NCBI GenBank assembly: GCA_963738445.1
Contig: CAVTWS010000006.1
Span: forward strand, 62,001-126,000
Source of the DNA: CAVTWS01 sp963738445
GTDB lineage: Bacteria; Actinomycetota; Acidimicrobiia; Acidimicrobiales; SHLQ01
Direction of reading: 5' to 3'
DNA length: 64,000 nucleotides
The notes under the pieces were generated by a model. That model worked only from the letters and a program-made list of their open reading frames with translations. It had not been told where the DNA came from and did no database searches. This document shows, piece by piece, positions 49,607-58,721 of the stretch (position 1 is its first letter; each line of letters starts with the position of its first letter). Made by a program: the position numbers and the translations under genes.

Positions 49607-50694
49607 CAACCCTCGTCGACACCGGCAGCCTCGTCGGCGGCGGCCTCGTCGGCTCCGGCCTCGTCGGTGTCACCGGCTCCGGCATCGTCGGTGTCATCGG
49701 CGACCACAGTCGATCCGGTGAAGACCAGCTCGGGAGCCTCGTCATCGACGCTCTCGGTGTCGACCACGACGCGGAACCGGATGCCCGGAACCAGGTCGGT
49801 GACCTCGCCCGGATTGGGTCGCACCCGGATGTTGACCAGGCGGGACGAGGTCGGCTCGTGGTCGGTGCCAAGAAGGGGAACCGCCGAGTCGACCGTGCCG
49901 TGCAGCGCGCCCGACACCGCTTCGTTGGTCAAGCGGACCGACATCCCGCGGCGGAGGTCCTCGAGGTCACCGGCGTTGATGGTGACGAGCACCGACATGA
50001 GCGTCGGGTCGTACACCGTCACGACGGGCTGGCCCGGATAGATGACCGACCCCTCGGGCGCGTCGACCGAAGCGAAGCGGGAGTCGATCGGGACGACCAG
50101 CTCCTCGGTCTCCTCGGTCACGCCGTCGGGTCCCATCCGGCGGAGCAGGGCCACGGGAGTGCCGGCCGGCAACATCTCGTCGTCGAGCGTGACGTAGTCG
50201 ACGTACAGCTCCTCCACGACGGACGGATACATGCTCGACAGCGGAATGGGTTGGGCCGTGAGGATGCCATCGCGGTACCGCAACTCGCCCTGGTGGAGGA
50301 ACCGGAGGTCGAGCTCGGGCACGATCAACCAGGCGATGGCCGCCATGAAGACCCACGTCAACATCATGCTGAAGATTCGAGACGGAAGTGACTTGCCGGG
50401 ACGGGGTTGGGGGGTGAACGGCATGTCCGACGGATCGACCCAGGGCGTGGCCAGATCCCGGGCCATTTGAGGCGCCAGATTGGGCATTGCCTGGTCCGGC
50501 GGCGTCTGGCGCACGAGGGTGAGCGCCTCGGCGAGCGATGCGTGGGGCGAAGGCGCACGATCGAGCGGGGCCGGGTCGGTCAGGTCGACCCCGAGCTCCT
50601 CGAGTTCGCCGAAGAGCCGCTCGAGATCGGGATCGTCGAGCAACTGAGCGAGCTCGGCGCTGGTCAGATCGAGGGGGAGGTCGTCGGCGCTCAC
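49606..50694 (-). CDS. HlyD-like membrane adaptor with single transmembrane helix
   Basis: The 362-residue protein has a cytoplasmic N-terminal part of about 105 residues containing LAQLLDDPDLERLFGELEEL. One membrane helix follows (FSMMLTWVFMAAIAWLIVPEL), then an extracytoplasmic beta-barrel/lipoyl-like region of membrane-fusion type (VVTVYDPTLMSVLVTINAGD, LRRGMSVRLTNEAVSGALHG) and an Asp/Glu/Ala-rich tail. This layout resembles Alg44 and BgsB, the adaptors paired with processive GT2 synthases. Its GTG overlaps the GT2 stop (GTGA). No PilZ domain is visible. Confidence 0.7.
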   Translation of the reverse strand: MSADDLPLDLTSAELAQLLDDPDLERLFGELEELGVDLTDPAPLDRAPSPHASLAEALTLVRQTPPDQAMPNLAPQMARDLATPWVDPSDMPFTPQPRPGKSLPSRIFSMMLTWVFMAAIAWLIVPELDLRFLHQGELRYRDGILTAQPIPLSSMYPSVVEELYVDYVTLDDEMLPAGTPVALLRRMGPDGVTEETEELVVPIDSRFASVDAPEGSVIYPGQPVVTVYDPTLMSVLVTINAGDLEDLRRGMSVRLTNEAVSGALHGTVDSAVPLLGTDHEPTSSRLVNIRVRPNPGEVTDLVPGIRFRVVVDTESVDDEAPELVFTGSTVVADDTDDAGAGDTDEAGADEAAADEAAGVDEG

Positions 50695-52558
50695 GCGTTC
50701 ACCGGCAGGTTCTCATTGGGAGCATCCGTCGGTTCCTCGGCAAGCGGGTTGGAGGCCGACGGACGCAGGTCGACGACTGGGGTGAAGGGTCGCTGCCGCA
50801 GTGCCAGGTACGAGTCCAGCAGCTCGAGGGCGCCCGCTCCGGACGGCTCGACCTCAGCGTCCCGGGTGGCGATGCGGTCAGCCCGTTCGGACCCGACCAG
50901 GAGATACCCGATGAGCAGCAACTGGAGCACCACCCAGAATCCGGCGATGGCCTTGGCGGTCGGCTCCTGGTCGCTCAGTTCGAACGCCACGACGATCGAC
51001 AAGACGTCGATGACGCCGACGAACAGATGCGGCGTGAGGAGCCGGAGCTTGAATCCACCCTGACGGGAGTTGGTAACGCTCCACGCCGTCTTCTTCTTCA
51101 TGGCGGTCGTGGTGAACGCCCGGAGATGGGCCGGAGCCGCGGCCAACGACACGACGACCGACGACGGCCGGAACTTCCCCGACTGGATGAACGGGACCAT
51201 CAGCGCCAGGAAGTAGAAGGGCACGAAGTGGATGGCCCAGTCGATGAAGTTGGCCCGGATCGGGCTCTTGTCCAAGAGCAGGTAGATCGGGTGACAAGAA
51301 CGCGAAGATCGCCACCGAGAACGACTGTGCGTAGTGGCTCGGCACCAGCATGTACTGGAACTTCTGGCTCGAGCGTGAGGCGGTGGTCGCGCAGGACCTT
51401 GCCCATCACCAGCATCTCCCAGCCGCCGCAGGCCCAGCGGAACTGCTGCTTGAGGAACGCGGTGATCGTGTCCGGGGTCAGGCCCTGGGTGAGCACCTTG
51501 GGTAGGAAGACGGTTCGCCAGCCCCGCCGATGCAGCTCCAACGAGGTCCAGATGTCCTCGCTGTTGGATCCGACCCAGATGCCGCCGCCGGGAAACTCCT
51601 CGCCGAGCAGGGTCCGATACACCGGCTCGGCGGACAGGCGGCCGTCGTGTGCCTCCCGGAGGGCCCGGCGTTTCTCCTTCCAGGTCGGCTCGCGGGTGGT
51701 GAGCGACTCCAGCGCCCGCCGCCGGAACACCACGTTCGTGCCGACGCAGAACGGCGCGTTGGACAGGTTCTTGGCCGGCATGAGCGCCTCGTAGAAGATC
51801 TCCTGGGAGACGGCGGCGCCCTCGGCCACCATGCCCCGACCCTCGTAGTCGTAGGTCTGCGGCGTCTGGACCATGGCGATCGACGGGTTGGTGACGAGGT
51901 GGGGCAGGGCCTGGACCAACATGTCAGGACGCGGCACGTGGTCGGCATCGAGGATCACGATGTACTCACCGCTGGTGCGGGCGATCGCCGAGTTCACGTT
52001 GCCGGCTTTGGCGTGGCTGTTGTTGCTCCGCCGCAGGTACCCGATCCCGAGCCGCACGCACGCGGCCCGGAGCTGATCGTCGCGTCCGTCGTCGAGCACC
52101 CAGGTGTTGTGCGGCAGTTGCATCTCCTGGGCGGCGATCATCGTCGGCAACACGAGGTGAAGGGGCTCGGTGGCGTGGCAGATGAACACGTCGATGGTCG
52201 GGGTCACGTGGGTACCGGTGAGCAGTTCGCGTCGCATCACGGCGACTTCCTCGGGTTCGGGGATGTCGCTGCGGTGGGCCAGCATGGTGATCCAGATGCT
52301 CAGCGTGTGGAGCACCACGATGGATTCGGCGATCAGGGTGAGGATCCACAGGATCGGCACGTTCTCGTGGGCCCGGTCCCACAGGAAGGTGAGGTAGAGC
52401 ATCCCGGCGCCGATGGCCAGCATGGCGCCGATGCGGGTTGTCTGCTGGAGATCACGCCACGGCACGTCGTGCTGCTCGACTGGTGGCGGTTTGTACGGAT
52501 GGTCGGCGAGGGTGGCGATCGGGGCCTCGAACGAGGAGCCGACGAGGGCCGACGTCAC
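50691..52558 (-). CDS. processive GT2 glycosyltransferase (cellulose/curdlan-synthase-like), two frameshifts
   Basis: The roughly 620-residue membrane enzyme has two N-terminal helices and a GT2 domain. The domain carries VLDDGRDD (first Asp), VILDADHVPRP (DxD), GSNSEDIWTSLELHRRGW (catalytic S/T-E-D) and QQFRWACGG (QxxRW). About four C-terminal helices follow. These are the marks of a processive beta-glycan synthase. Family sequence shifts frame near 51367 (LTLE to QKFQYMLVPSHY) and near 51290 (AFLSP to IYLLLDKSP), each explained by one extra base; no nonsense codon occurs. Its GTG overlaps the upstream gene. There is no C-terminal PilZ, so c-di-GMP control would have to be indirect. Confidence 0.85.
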
Positions 52559-53577
52559 GAGCCAGCCTCGGTAGTCCGGGAGCTCGGAGCGACCTCGGTG
52601 ATCCGGGAGCTCGGAGCGATCTCGGTGATCCGGGAGCTCGTGCGGGCCCGATCGGGCCGGCCGGCCTCGCGTATGGCGGCGTCGGTCACGAGGGCCCGAG
52701 CCTCGGTCAGCACCGTGACCAGGTGCTCGAGGTGTTCGATGGAGCCGTTCAGCGGAAGTCGCGATTGGCGGCTGCCGGCCCGCTCGTCCAGACCACGAGG
52801 AAGAGCATCAGACGCCTCGCGAACCCGGGTCGCGGCGTCGTCGACATACGCCGCCAGCAAGGTGGCGGCCGCGCCCGTATCGTCGCCCAGCAGGCCGTCT
52901 TCGCCGACCGCGTCGGCGAACCAGCCGGCGAGACCAGCGAGCTGTCCGATCAGGACCTTACTGGCTTCGAGGAGATCGGTGAGCGCCTCCGGCACGTCGA
53001 ACCGACCGGGTGTCGGCACCACCTCCATGCCGTGGCCCGAGCTCGGGCTGGTGCCCACTGCCATCGCCGCCGCTACCGGACCCGACGGTTTGGCGAGCGC
53101 CGGGCGCACGAGGGTCAACTCCGGATGCGTCGGGCTGACGTTCAGGTCACGCCCGGCGGGCCGATCGTGCAGGTCGCGGCCGGCTCGATGTTCCAGTCGG
53201 GCATCCGCGCTGGTCGCGAGCGATCGAGTGTCATCGGTCGGCGATCGGCCGGCAGCGGCGCCACCGTGAGGCGACAACCGCGCGTCACCGGTGCGAACCT
53301 CGGTGAGCGGCGCAGGAATCTGACCGGCGGCCTGACCACGTTTGACGCGGCGAGCCTCGGCCAGCACGCGGCCCGTCTCGGCCACGAGGCGGCGAAGCCG
53401 TTCGTTCTCGGCGCGCAGCGCCGTGACGTCGTCGTCCGGGGCCTGAGGGACGAGATCGGCCGCGCGATTCCGCTCGGCGCCGAACGGGCCGGCGGCGGGG
53501 ATATTCCCGCCGTCAGGACTCACGGGGGCGCCGAGAACATCGTCGGCGTCGAGAACGCCAGCAGCATCGCCTGACAC
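52555..53577 (-). CDS. coiled-coil protein heading the glycan-synthase operon
   Basis: The 340-residue soluble protein has a coiled coil near residues 48-78 (VTALRAENERLRRLVAETGR). A disordered middle and a helical domain of about 130 residues follow (VPEALTDLLEASKVLIGQLA, EHLEHLVTVLTEARALV). It ends in three copies of SSRITEIAP-like nonapeptides from a 27-bp repeat. It overlaps the GT2 start (GTGA). Position and coiled coil suggest a scaffold or septal/polar localisation factor for the synthase, but no family is recognised. Confidence 0.6.
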   Translation of the reverse strand: MSGDAAGVLDADDVLGAPVSPDGGNIPAAGPFGAERNRAADLVPQAPDDDVTALRAENERLRRLVAETGRVLAEARRVKRGQAAGQIPAPLTEVRTGDARLSPHGGAAAGRSPTDDTRSLATSADARLEHRAGRDLHDRPAGRDLNVSPTHPELTLVRPALAKPSGPVAAAMAVGTSPSSGHGMEVVPTPGRFDVPEALTDLLEASKVLIGQLAGLAGWFADAVGEDGLLGDDTGAAATLLAAYVDDAATRVREASDALPRGLDERAGSRQSRLPLNGSIEHLEHLVTVLTEARALVTDAAIREAGRPDRARTSSRITEIAPSSRITEVAPSSRTTEAGS

Positions 53578-53751
53578 GCGGCCCTCTCTTTCCCTCGTTC
53601 GGCGCCAAGTATCTGATCGGTACCGGGGTACATCCGATGAGGCGAACCCCGATGAAAGGAGCCGAACAAGCGGGAAACCCAGGAAAGGCTTGTGTCACCC
53701 AGGAGCGTTGCGCCCATGCCCCTGGCGGCCCGGCGGCACCGGGCGGGTGGT

Positions 53752-56695
53752 TCAGGAGCAGCCGCTGGTGGTTCCGCAGTCGGTGCAGACGAAACATGAC
53801 CCGGCGCGCTGCATCGGGATACCGCAGCTCATGCAGAACGGGCTGTCACCGGCCCGGGGAATGGGCCGGGCCGATGCTGGGGCGTCGGATCGAGGCACGC
53901 GGGCCGAACTGGGGCTCGACCGCCCGGGCGGTGTCGTCTCAGGACTCCCCGCGCCCCGCCAGCCCAGCTCCAATTGCGCCCGGAGCTGACCCGCGGACGG
54001 GATCGACGGCGGATCGGGAGTGACGTCGGAGCCCTGCACGGTCTCGGTGGCCGCCTCCTCGACGCCGGGGAGGGTGGGCTGCGTGCGTTCGCCGGTGGTG
54101 AGGATGTTGAGCTCGGCGCGTTCGGCCGGGGTCAGGTAGTCGACGGCCAGGCGACGGAACAGGTAGTCCATCAGGCCGTCGCGAGGCGGATGTCGGGGTC
54201 GTCGGTCATGCCCGCCGGCTCGAACCGCATGCCGACGAACGCCGCGACGAAGGCCCGCAGCGGCACGCCGTACTGCAGGCCGTGACTGACCGAGATGGCG
54301 AAGGCGTCCATGATGCCGGCGAGCGTGGAGCCCTGCTTCGACACCCGGACGAACAGCTCGCCGGGGCGGCCGTCGTCGTACTCGCCGACGGTGACGAAGC
54401 CCTTGCAATCGGCGACCCGGAACTCGAACGTGCGCGACGACCGCGACGCGGCAGCGCTGGCGAACCGGCTCGCGGACGCGGTTGCATGCGCGCACGACGA
54501 CCGCTCGGCCGACGACCGGCGCCTCCGGCCGGCCGCGGCAGACCCGTCGGCCGTCCGGCACGCCGGACGTCGACGGCCGGCGGACGCCGTTGCCGGTCGA
54601 CAGCGGCTGGCCGACCTTGCAGTTGTCGCGGTAGACCGCGACCGCCTTGAGGCCGAGCTTCCAGCCGTCGATGTAGATCTGCTCGATCTCCTCGACCGTG
54701 GCGTCTTCGGGAGTGTTCACGGTCTTGCAGATCGCCCGCGAAGGAACGGCTGGGCGGCCGCCATCATCGTCAGGTGGCCGCGGTAGTGGACGACGTTGTC
54801 GCCCATGGAGCAGGCGAACACGGCGAGATGCTCGGCGTCGAGGTGCGGCGCGCCGAGGACCGAGTGGTGCTCGTGCGACGTGCGCGACGATCTCGTCGAT
54901 CTGCGGCGGTGTCGTAGCCGAGCCGGCGCAGCGCCCGGCGGACCGTCTGGTTGACGATCGACATCGTGCCGCCGCCGACCAGCTTCTTGGTCTTCACGAG
55001 GCCGAGGTCGGGCTCGATGCCGGTGGTGTCGGCGTCCATCATGAACGAGATCGTGCCGGTCGGCGCGAGCACGGTGGCCTGCGCGTTGCGCACGCCGACC
55101 GTGTCGGCCAGCTCGCACACGCGACGTCCCACGCACTGCTGCGCGGCGCCGAGGAGGCTCGGCGGCACGAGCTCCTCGTCGATGTGCGCCGACCGCGGCG
55201 CGGTGCATGCTCGAGCACCCGCAGCATCGGCTCGCGGTTCTCGTTGAACCCGGCGAACGGGCCCATGCGGGCCGCCAGGCGGGCCGAGGTCGCGTACGCG
55301 TGGCCCGTCATCAGCGCCGTGATCGCACCGGCCCACGGCCCGACCCTCGTCGGAGTCGTAGGGCAGGCCGAGCGCCATGAGCAGCGCGCCGAGGTTGGTG
55401 TAGCCGAGCCCGAGCTGGCGGAAGCGCCGGGTGGTCTTGCCGATCTTCTCGGTCGGGTAGTCGGCGTTGCCGACGAGGATCTCCTGGGCGACGAAGACGA
55501 TCTCGACGGCGGCGCGGAACGCTCGACGTCGAAGCGTCGACCCCGCTCGTCGTCGTCGCAGGAAGCGTCAGCAGGTTGAGGCTCGCGAGGTTGCAGGCCG
55601 AGTTGTCGAGGTGCATGTACTCGCTGCACGGGTTGCTGGCGTTGATGCGGCCGGTGTCCGGCGGCGGTGTTCCAGCGGTTGATCGTGGTGTCGTACTGCA
55701 TGCCCGGATCGGCGCACTCCCACGCCGCTGTGGCGATCGACGCGCATGAGTTCGCGGGCGCGGACCTCACGCTGGACCGCACCGGTCGCTCCGGCCGATC
55801 GAGCGTGCCAGTCGCCGTCGGCGAGCACGGCCTCCATGAACTCGTCGGTGACCCGGACCGAGTTGTTGGCGTTCTGGTACTGGATGCTGAATGAGTCGGC
55901 GCCGTCGAGGTCCATGTCGAACCCGGCGTCGCGGAGCGCCCGGGCCTTGCGCTCCTCGACGCGCCTTGCACGTGACGAACTCCTCGATGTCGGGATGATC
56001 GACGTCGAGGATGACCATCTTCGCGGCCCGACGGGTCTTGCCGCCGGACTTGATGGTGCCGGCCGAGGCGTCGGCGCCGCGCATGAAGCTCACCGGCCCG
56101 ATGGCCGTGCCGCCGCCCGCGAGCGACTCGGTGGAAGCCCGGACCGGCGACAGGTTGACCCCGGCGCCCGAGCCACCCTTGAAGATGACGCCCTCCTCGC
56201 GGTACCAGTTGAGGATGGAGTCGATCGAGTCGTCGACCGGCGAGGATGAAGCACGCCGAGGCCTGGTTCGGCACGCCGGGCACGCCGATGTTGAACCACA
56301 CCGGGCTGTTGAACGCGGCGCGCTGGGTGACGAGGAGGTACTTCAGCTCGTCGGCGAAGATGTCGCGCTCGTCGCGGTCGGCGAAGTAGCCGTCGCGGTC
56401 GCCCCAGCCGGTGATGGTGTCGACGACCCGGTCGATGACCTGGCGCAGCGACCATTCGCGCTCGGGGGTGCCGAGCGTGCCGCGGAAGTACTTCTGGGCC
56501 ACGATGTTGGAGGCGTTGACGGACCAGCGTGGACGGGAACTCGACACCGAGTTGCTCGAAGGACACCTCGCCGGTGCGCCAATCCATCAAACGGGTGTCA
56601 CGGCGCTCCCACGACACCATGTCGAGCGGTGACACCGCCCCGGTGGTGAAGTGGCGCCGAAGGCCCAACGTCAGTTGTTCGGGGGCCAGAGCCAT
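53752..56695 (-). CDS. nrdJ: adenosylcobalamin-dependent class II ribonucleotide reductase, many frameshifts
   Basis: The gene spans the length expected for a 950-980-residue NrdJ. Ordered family blocks are found in all three minus frames: WSVNASNIVAQKYFRGTLG, FNSPVWFNIG, GVIFKGGSGAGVNLSPVR, WECADPGMQYDTTINRW, MHLDNSACNLASLNLL, FAGFNENREPMLRVLE, RNAQATVLAPTGTISFMMD, TVEEIEQIYIDGWKLGLKA, and a C-terminal zinc ribbon CMSCG...CTDCG. At least 15 one-base shifts, mostly insertions, separate the blocks. I see no nonsense or missense decay within them. GGGAGG precedes the ATG at 56695. It supplies dNTPs without oxygen dependence. Confidence 0.85.
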
Positions 56696-56724
56696 GTCAA
56701 CCTCCCTCGCCGAACACGGCGCTC

Positions 56725-56753
56725 GGCGCCTGCTCGCAGACACCGCAGGCGCC
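56725..56753 (-). promoter_or_regulatory. perfect hairpin in the nrdJ leader
   Basis: GGCGCCTGC and GCAGGCGCC form a nine-base-pair perfect stem with an 11-base loop, ending 30 bases before the nrdJ start. The remaining upstream DNA (56754-57170) shows no gene, B12-box riboswitch or NrdR box that I can identify. CATACT near 56765 may be a -10 element. Confidence 0.45.
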
Positions 56754-57170
56754 CGTTCCAGTATGACGGGACCCGCGCTCATGGCGCGCGGACCGGGGCG
56801 TGTCGGGGGTCATGGGCTCTCGTTCCATCGTCGCTTCTTGCGCAGCACGGCCGACCGGCCAGGTCAAGGGTCCCTCACTCGTCCGGGCCTCATCGACCCC
56901 TGACGAGCGTCCCAGGCCAGCCGGTAACACCGGCTTCGTCCCCCAAGGCTTCTGCCTGACCCACCAGGTCTTCTTCGACGTCTGCCACCATCCAACCGGT
57001 CGACCGCTGCTGCGAAGGGCAACGCTACGGCCCGCGGTCTGTGGAGGAGAAGGGGACATCGGTGTGGATTCTTGGGGAAATCGAGGCCAACCTGTGCACG
57101 GCCGCCGCAGGTGGGCACGCCAACACGCTGCGTCGCCGCCCACCGCAGGTGCACCGGTCACCCGAGCCAC

Positions 57171-57176
57171 TACGGT
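57171..57176 (+). promoter_or_regulatory. -10 element TACGGT, leaderless
   Basis: TACGGT ends six bases before the ATG at 57183 of the RibD-like gene. Confidence 0.5.
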
Positions 57177-57182
57177 CCGGTC

Positions 57183-57977
57183 ATGCGACGACTCATCCCT
57201 CACGCCGAACCGCTGGCGGACCAACCCGAGGTGATCGCCGCCGCCGTCGCCCGGGAGCGACGCCAACCTGCTCAAAGCTCCGGCCGGCCCTGGGTGGTGG
57301 TCTCGATGGTGGCCAGTGTCGACGGGGCGATCGAGGTCGACGGTCGGTCCGGGCCGCTCGGGCCTCCCGGTGACCGTGACCTGTTCCGAGGGTTGCGGGC
57401 CCGAGCGGACGCCATCATGGTCGGCGCCGGCACCGCTCGCACCGAGAACTACGGGCCACCCGACCTCGACGAGGTGCTGACGAGCCAACGGCGAGACCGA
57501 GGCCAGGCGGACCGCCCCACCTTGGTGGTCGTCAGCCGAACGGGCCGGCTCGACCCCGCGTCCCGCCTGTTCGACGGAGGTCATCGGCCCGTGCTCGTCG
57601 TGCCGGATTCTGCAGACCTCGGGCCCGATGTCGAGCGGGTGTGCGAGGTGATGCGGTGTGGCCACGACGAGGTCGACCTGGCGACGGCCCTGACCGGGCT
57701 TCGGGACCGAGGCCACGAGGTCGTGGTGGTCGAAGGCGGGCCACAGCTCAACGCCGATCTCCACGCCGCCGACCTGGTCGACGAGTGGTGCGTGACCCTC
57801 GCGCCCTGGGTGATCTCCGGCGGCTCGCCTCGGCTCATCCGGGGACCCGTCGCCACGGCTCGGCCGCTGCGACTCGATCGGGTCTTCGCTCGGGGCGACG
57901 CCATGTTCTGCCGCTATCTGGTGGACCGAGGGGCGAGCCACAACTCGGATGAAGCCGACGGCGACGCGGTCGGCTGA
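57183..57977 (+). CDS. RibD C-terminal / dihydrofolate reductase-fold pyrimidine reductase
   Basis: The 264-residue protein has the RibD_C fold with VVVSMVASVDGAIEVDGRSG, then RARADAIMVGAGTARTENYG and VVVVEGGPQLNADLHAADLV. These are the NADPH- and substrate-binding strands of 5-amino-6-ribosylamino-uracil reductase-like proteins. It lacks the deaminase domain and sits away from riboflavin genes, so it may reduce a different pyrimidine or pterin. The leaderless promoter fixes the start. It converges with the LysM gene, 16 bp apart. Confidence 0.85.
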   Translation: MRRLIPHAEPLADQPEVIAAAVARERRQPAQSSGRPWVVVSMVASVDGAIEVDGRSGPLGPPGDRDLFRGLRARADAIMVGAGTARTENYGPPDLDEVLTSQRRDRGQADRPTLVVVSRTGRLDPASRLFDGGHRPVLVVPDSADLGPDVERVCEVMRCGHDEVDLATALTGLRDRGHEVVVVEGGPQLNADLHAADLVDEWCVTLAPWVISGGSPRLIRGPVATARPLRLDRVFARGDAMFCRYLVDRGASHNSDEADGDAVG

Positions 57978-57993
57978 GACCGGACCGGGCACG

Positions 57994-58404
57994 TCATCCG
58001 CCGAGTCCCGGAGGAAGCACGATGGTCTGGCCGGGCTGCAAGAGGGCACCACCGGCAGCCCGGGCCAGCCGATCGACCACGTCTCGGGTGTCGGACTCCG
58101 GCGCGAGCGACTCGGCGATCGCCCACAACGTGTCACCAGGTTGGACGACGTACACCGCCCGATCGGTCACAGGCAACTCGGAGCCGCTGGCGGGCCGGCT
58201 GGCGGAGGCACGACCGCTGAGCACCACCGCCACCAACCCGATCGCCATCAGCAGCACGGCCAACCGACGCAGGACATAGACCCGGCGCGGCACAGGCGGG
58301 CTACCGGCAGCGGCACCGGTGGACGACCGTGCCGAACGGTCGGCCGGGCCCACTCGGCCGGAGGCGAAGGATCCACGGATGTGCTGGTGGGTGATGGCGG
58401 TCAT
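57994..58404 (-). CDS. membrane-anchored LysM protein divergent from lexA (YneA/ChiZ-like)
   Basis: The 136-residue protein has a cytoplasmic head, one membrane helix (LAVLLMAIGLVAVVLSGRA, about 48-66) and an external LysM domain (VYVVQPGDTLWAIAESLA, then LLQPGQTIVLP). In Mycobacterium and Bacillus a TM-LysM protein divergent from lexA is the SOS-induced division inhibitor (ChiZ/Rv2719c, YneA). The same gene order and the LexA-box array in the shared gap suggest that role here. GAGGAAG precedes the ATG. Confidence 0.8.
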   Translation of the reverse strand: MTAITHQHIRGSFASGRVGPADRSARSSTGAAAGSPPVPRRVYVLRRLAVLLMAIGLVAVVLSGRASASRPASGSELPVTDRAVYVVQPGDTLWAIAESLAPESDTRDVVDRLARAAGGALLQPGQTIVLPPGLGG

Positions 58405-58514
58405 GGCTACATCTTCCTCAGGGGGTGTGACACTCCCGATTTCGGCTGAAACCACCAGCCGGCGGCCTGGTGGGAGGGCCGGCTGGGGATGCTTGACACG
58501 GGAACTCTTCTGGG

Positions 58515-58592
58515 CGAACATGCGTCCGGCGAACAGGTGTCCGCCGAACTTCCGTTCGTGATACGAACATGTGTATCCCGAACAGGTGTACG
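58515..58592. promoter_or_regulatory. array of about five LexA boxes
   Basis: CGAAC-N4-GTnCG-type sites begin at 58515 (GTCCG half), 58530 (GTCCG), 58545 (perfect GTTCG), 58564 (weak, GTATC) and 58579 (GTACG). Spacing is 15, 15, 19 and 15 bases. The last site overlaps the -10 of lexA. The array can control lexA and the divergent LysM gene. Confidence 0.8.
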
Positions 58593-58594
58593 TT
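58589..58594 (+). promoter_or_regulatory. lexA -10 element TACGTT
   Basis: TACGTT lies seven bases before an in-frame ATG at 58602 and inside the last LexA box. Confidence 0.55.
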
Positions 58595-58721
58595 GTCAAC
58601 CATGAACGTCGTCGCTACGAGGCGTTCCACCGAGAGAACGGTCGCTCCGGCACCGAACGGTCCGACCGCCTCGTTCGCCCCATCGGGTCACCCGATTCCC
58701 ACTGTCCTCGAGGAGGGCACC

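Noticed and set aside
53578..53751. c-di-GMP or c-di-AMP riboswitch before the glycan operon
   Set aside because: GEMM and ydaO core motifs are absent; only a simple hairpin can be drawn.
53752..56782. Several separate small proteins in the nrdJ interval
   Set aside because: All fragments belong in order to one NrdJ protein.
56696..57182. Cobalamin riboswitch for nrdJ
   Set aside because: No B12-box consensus or the expected core was found on the minus strand.
56697..58136. 480-residue minus-strand frame
   Set aside because: It is antisense to the RibD-like gene, which has a clear fold and leaderless promoter.
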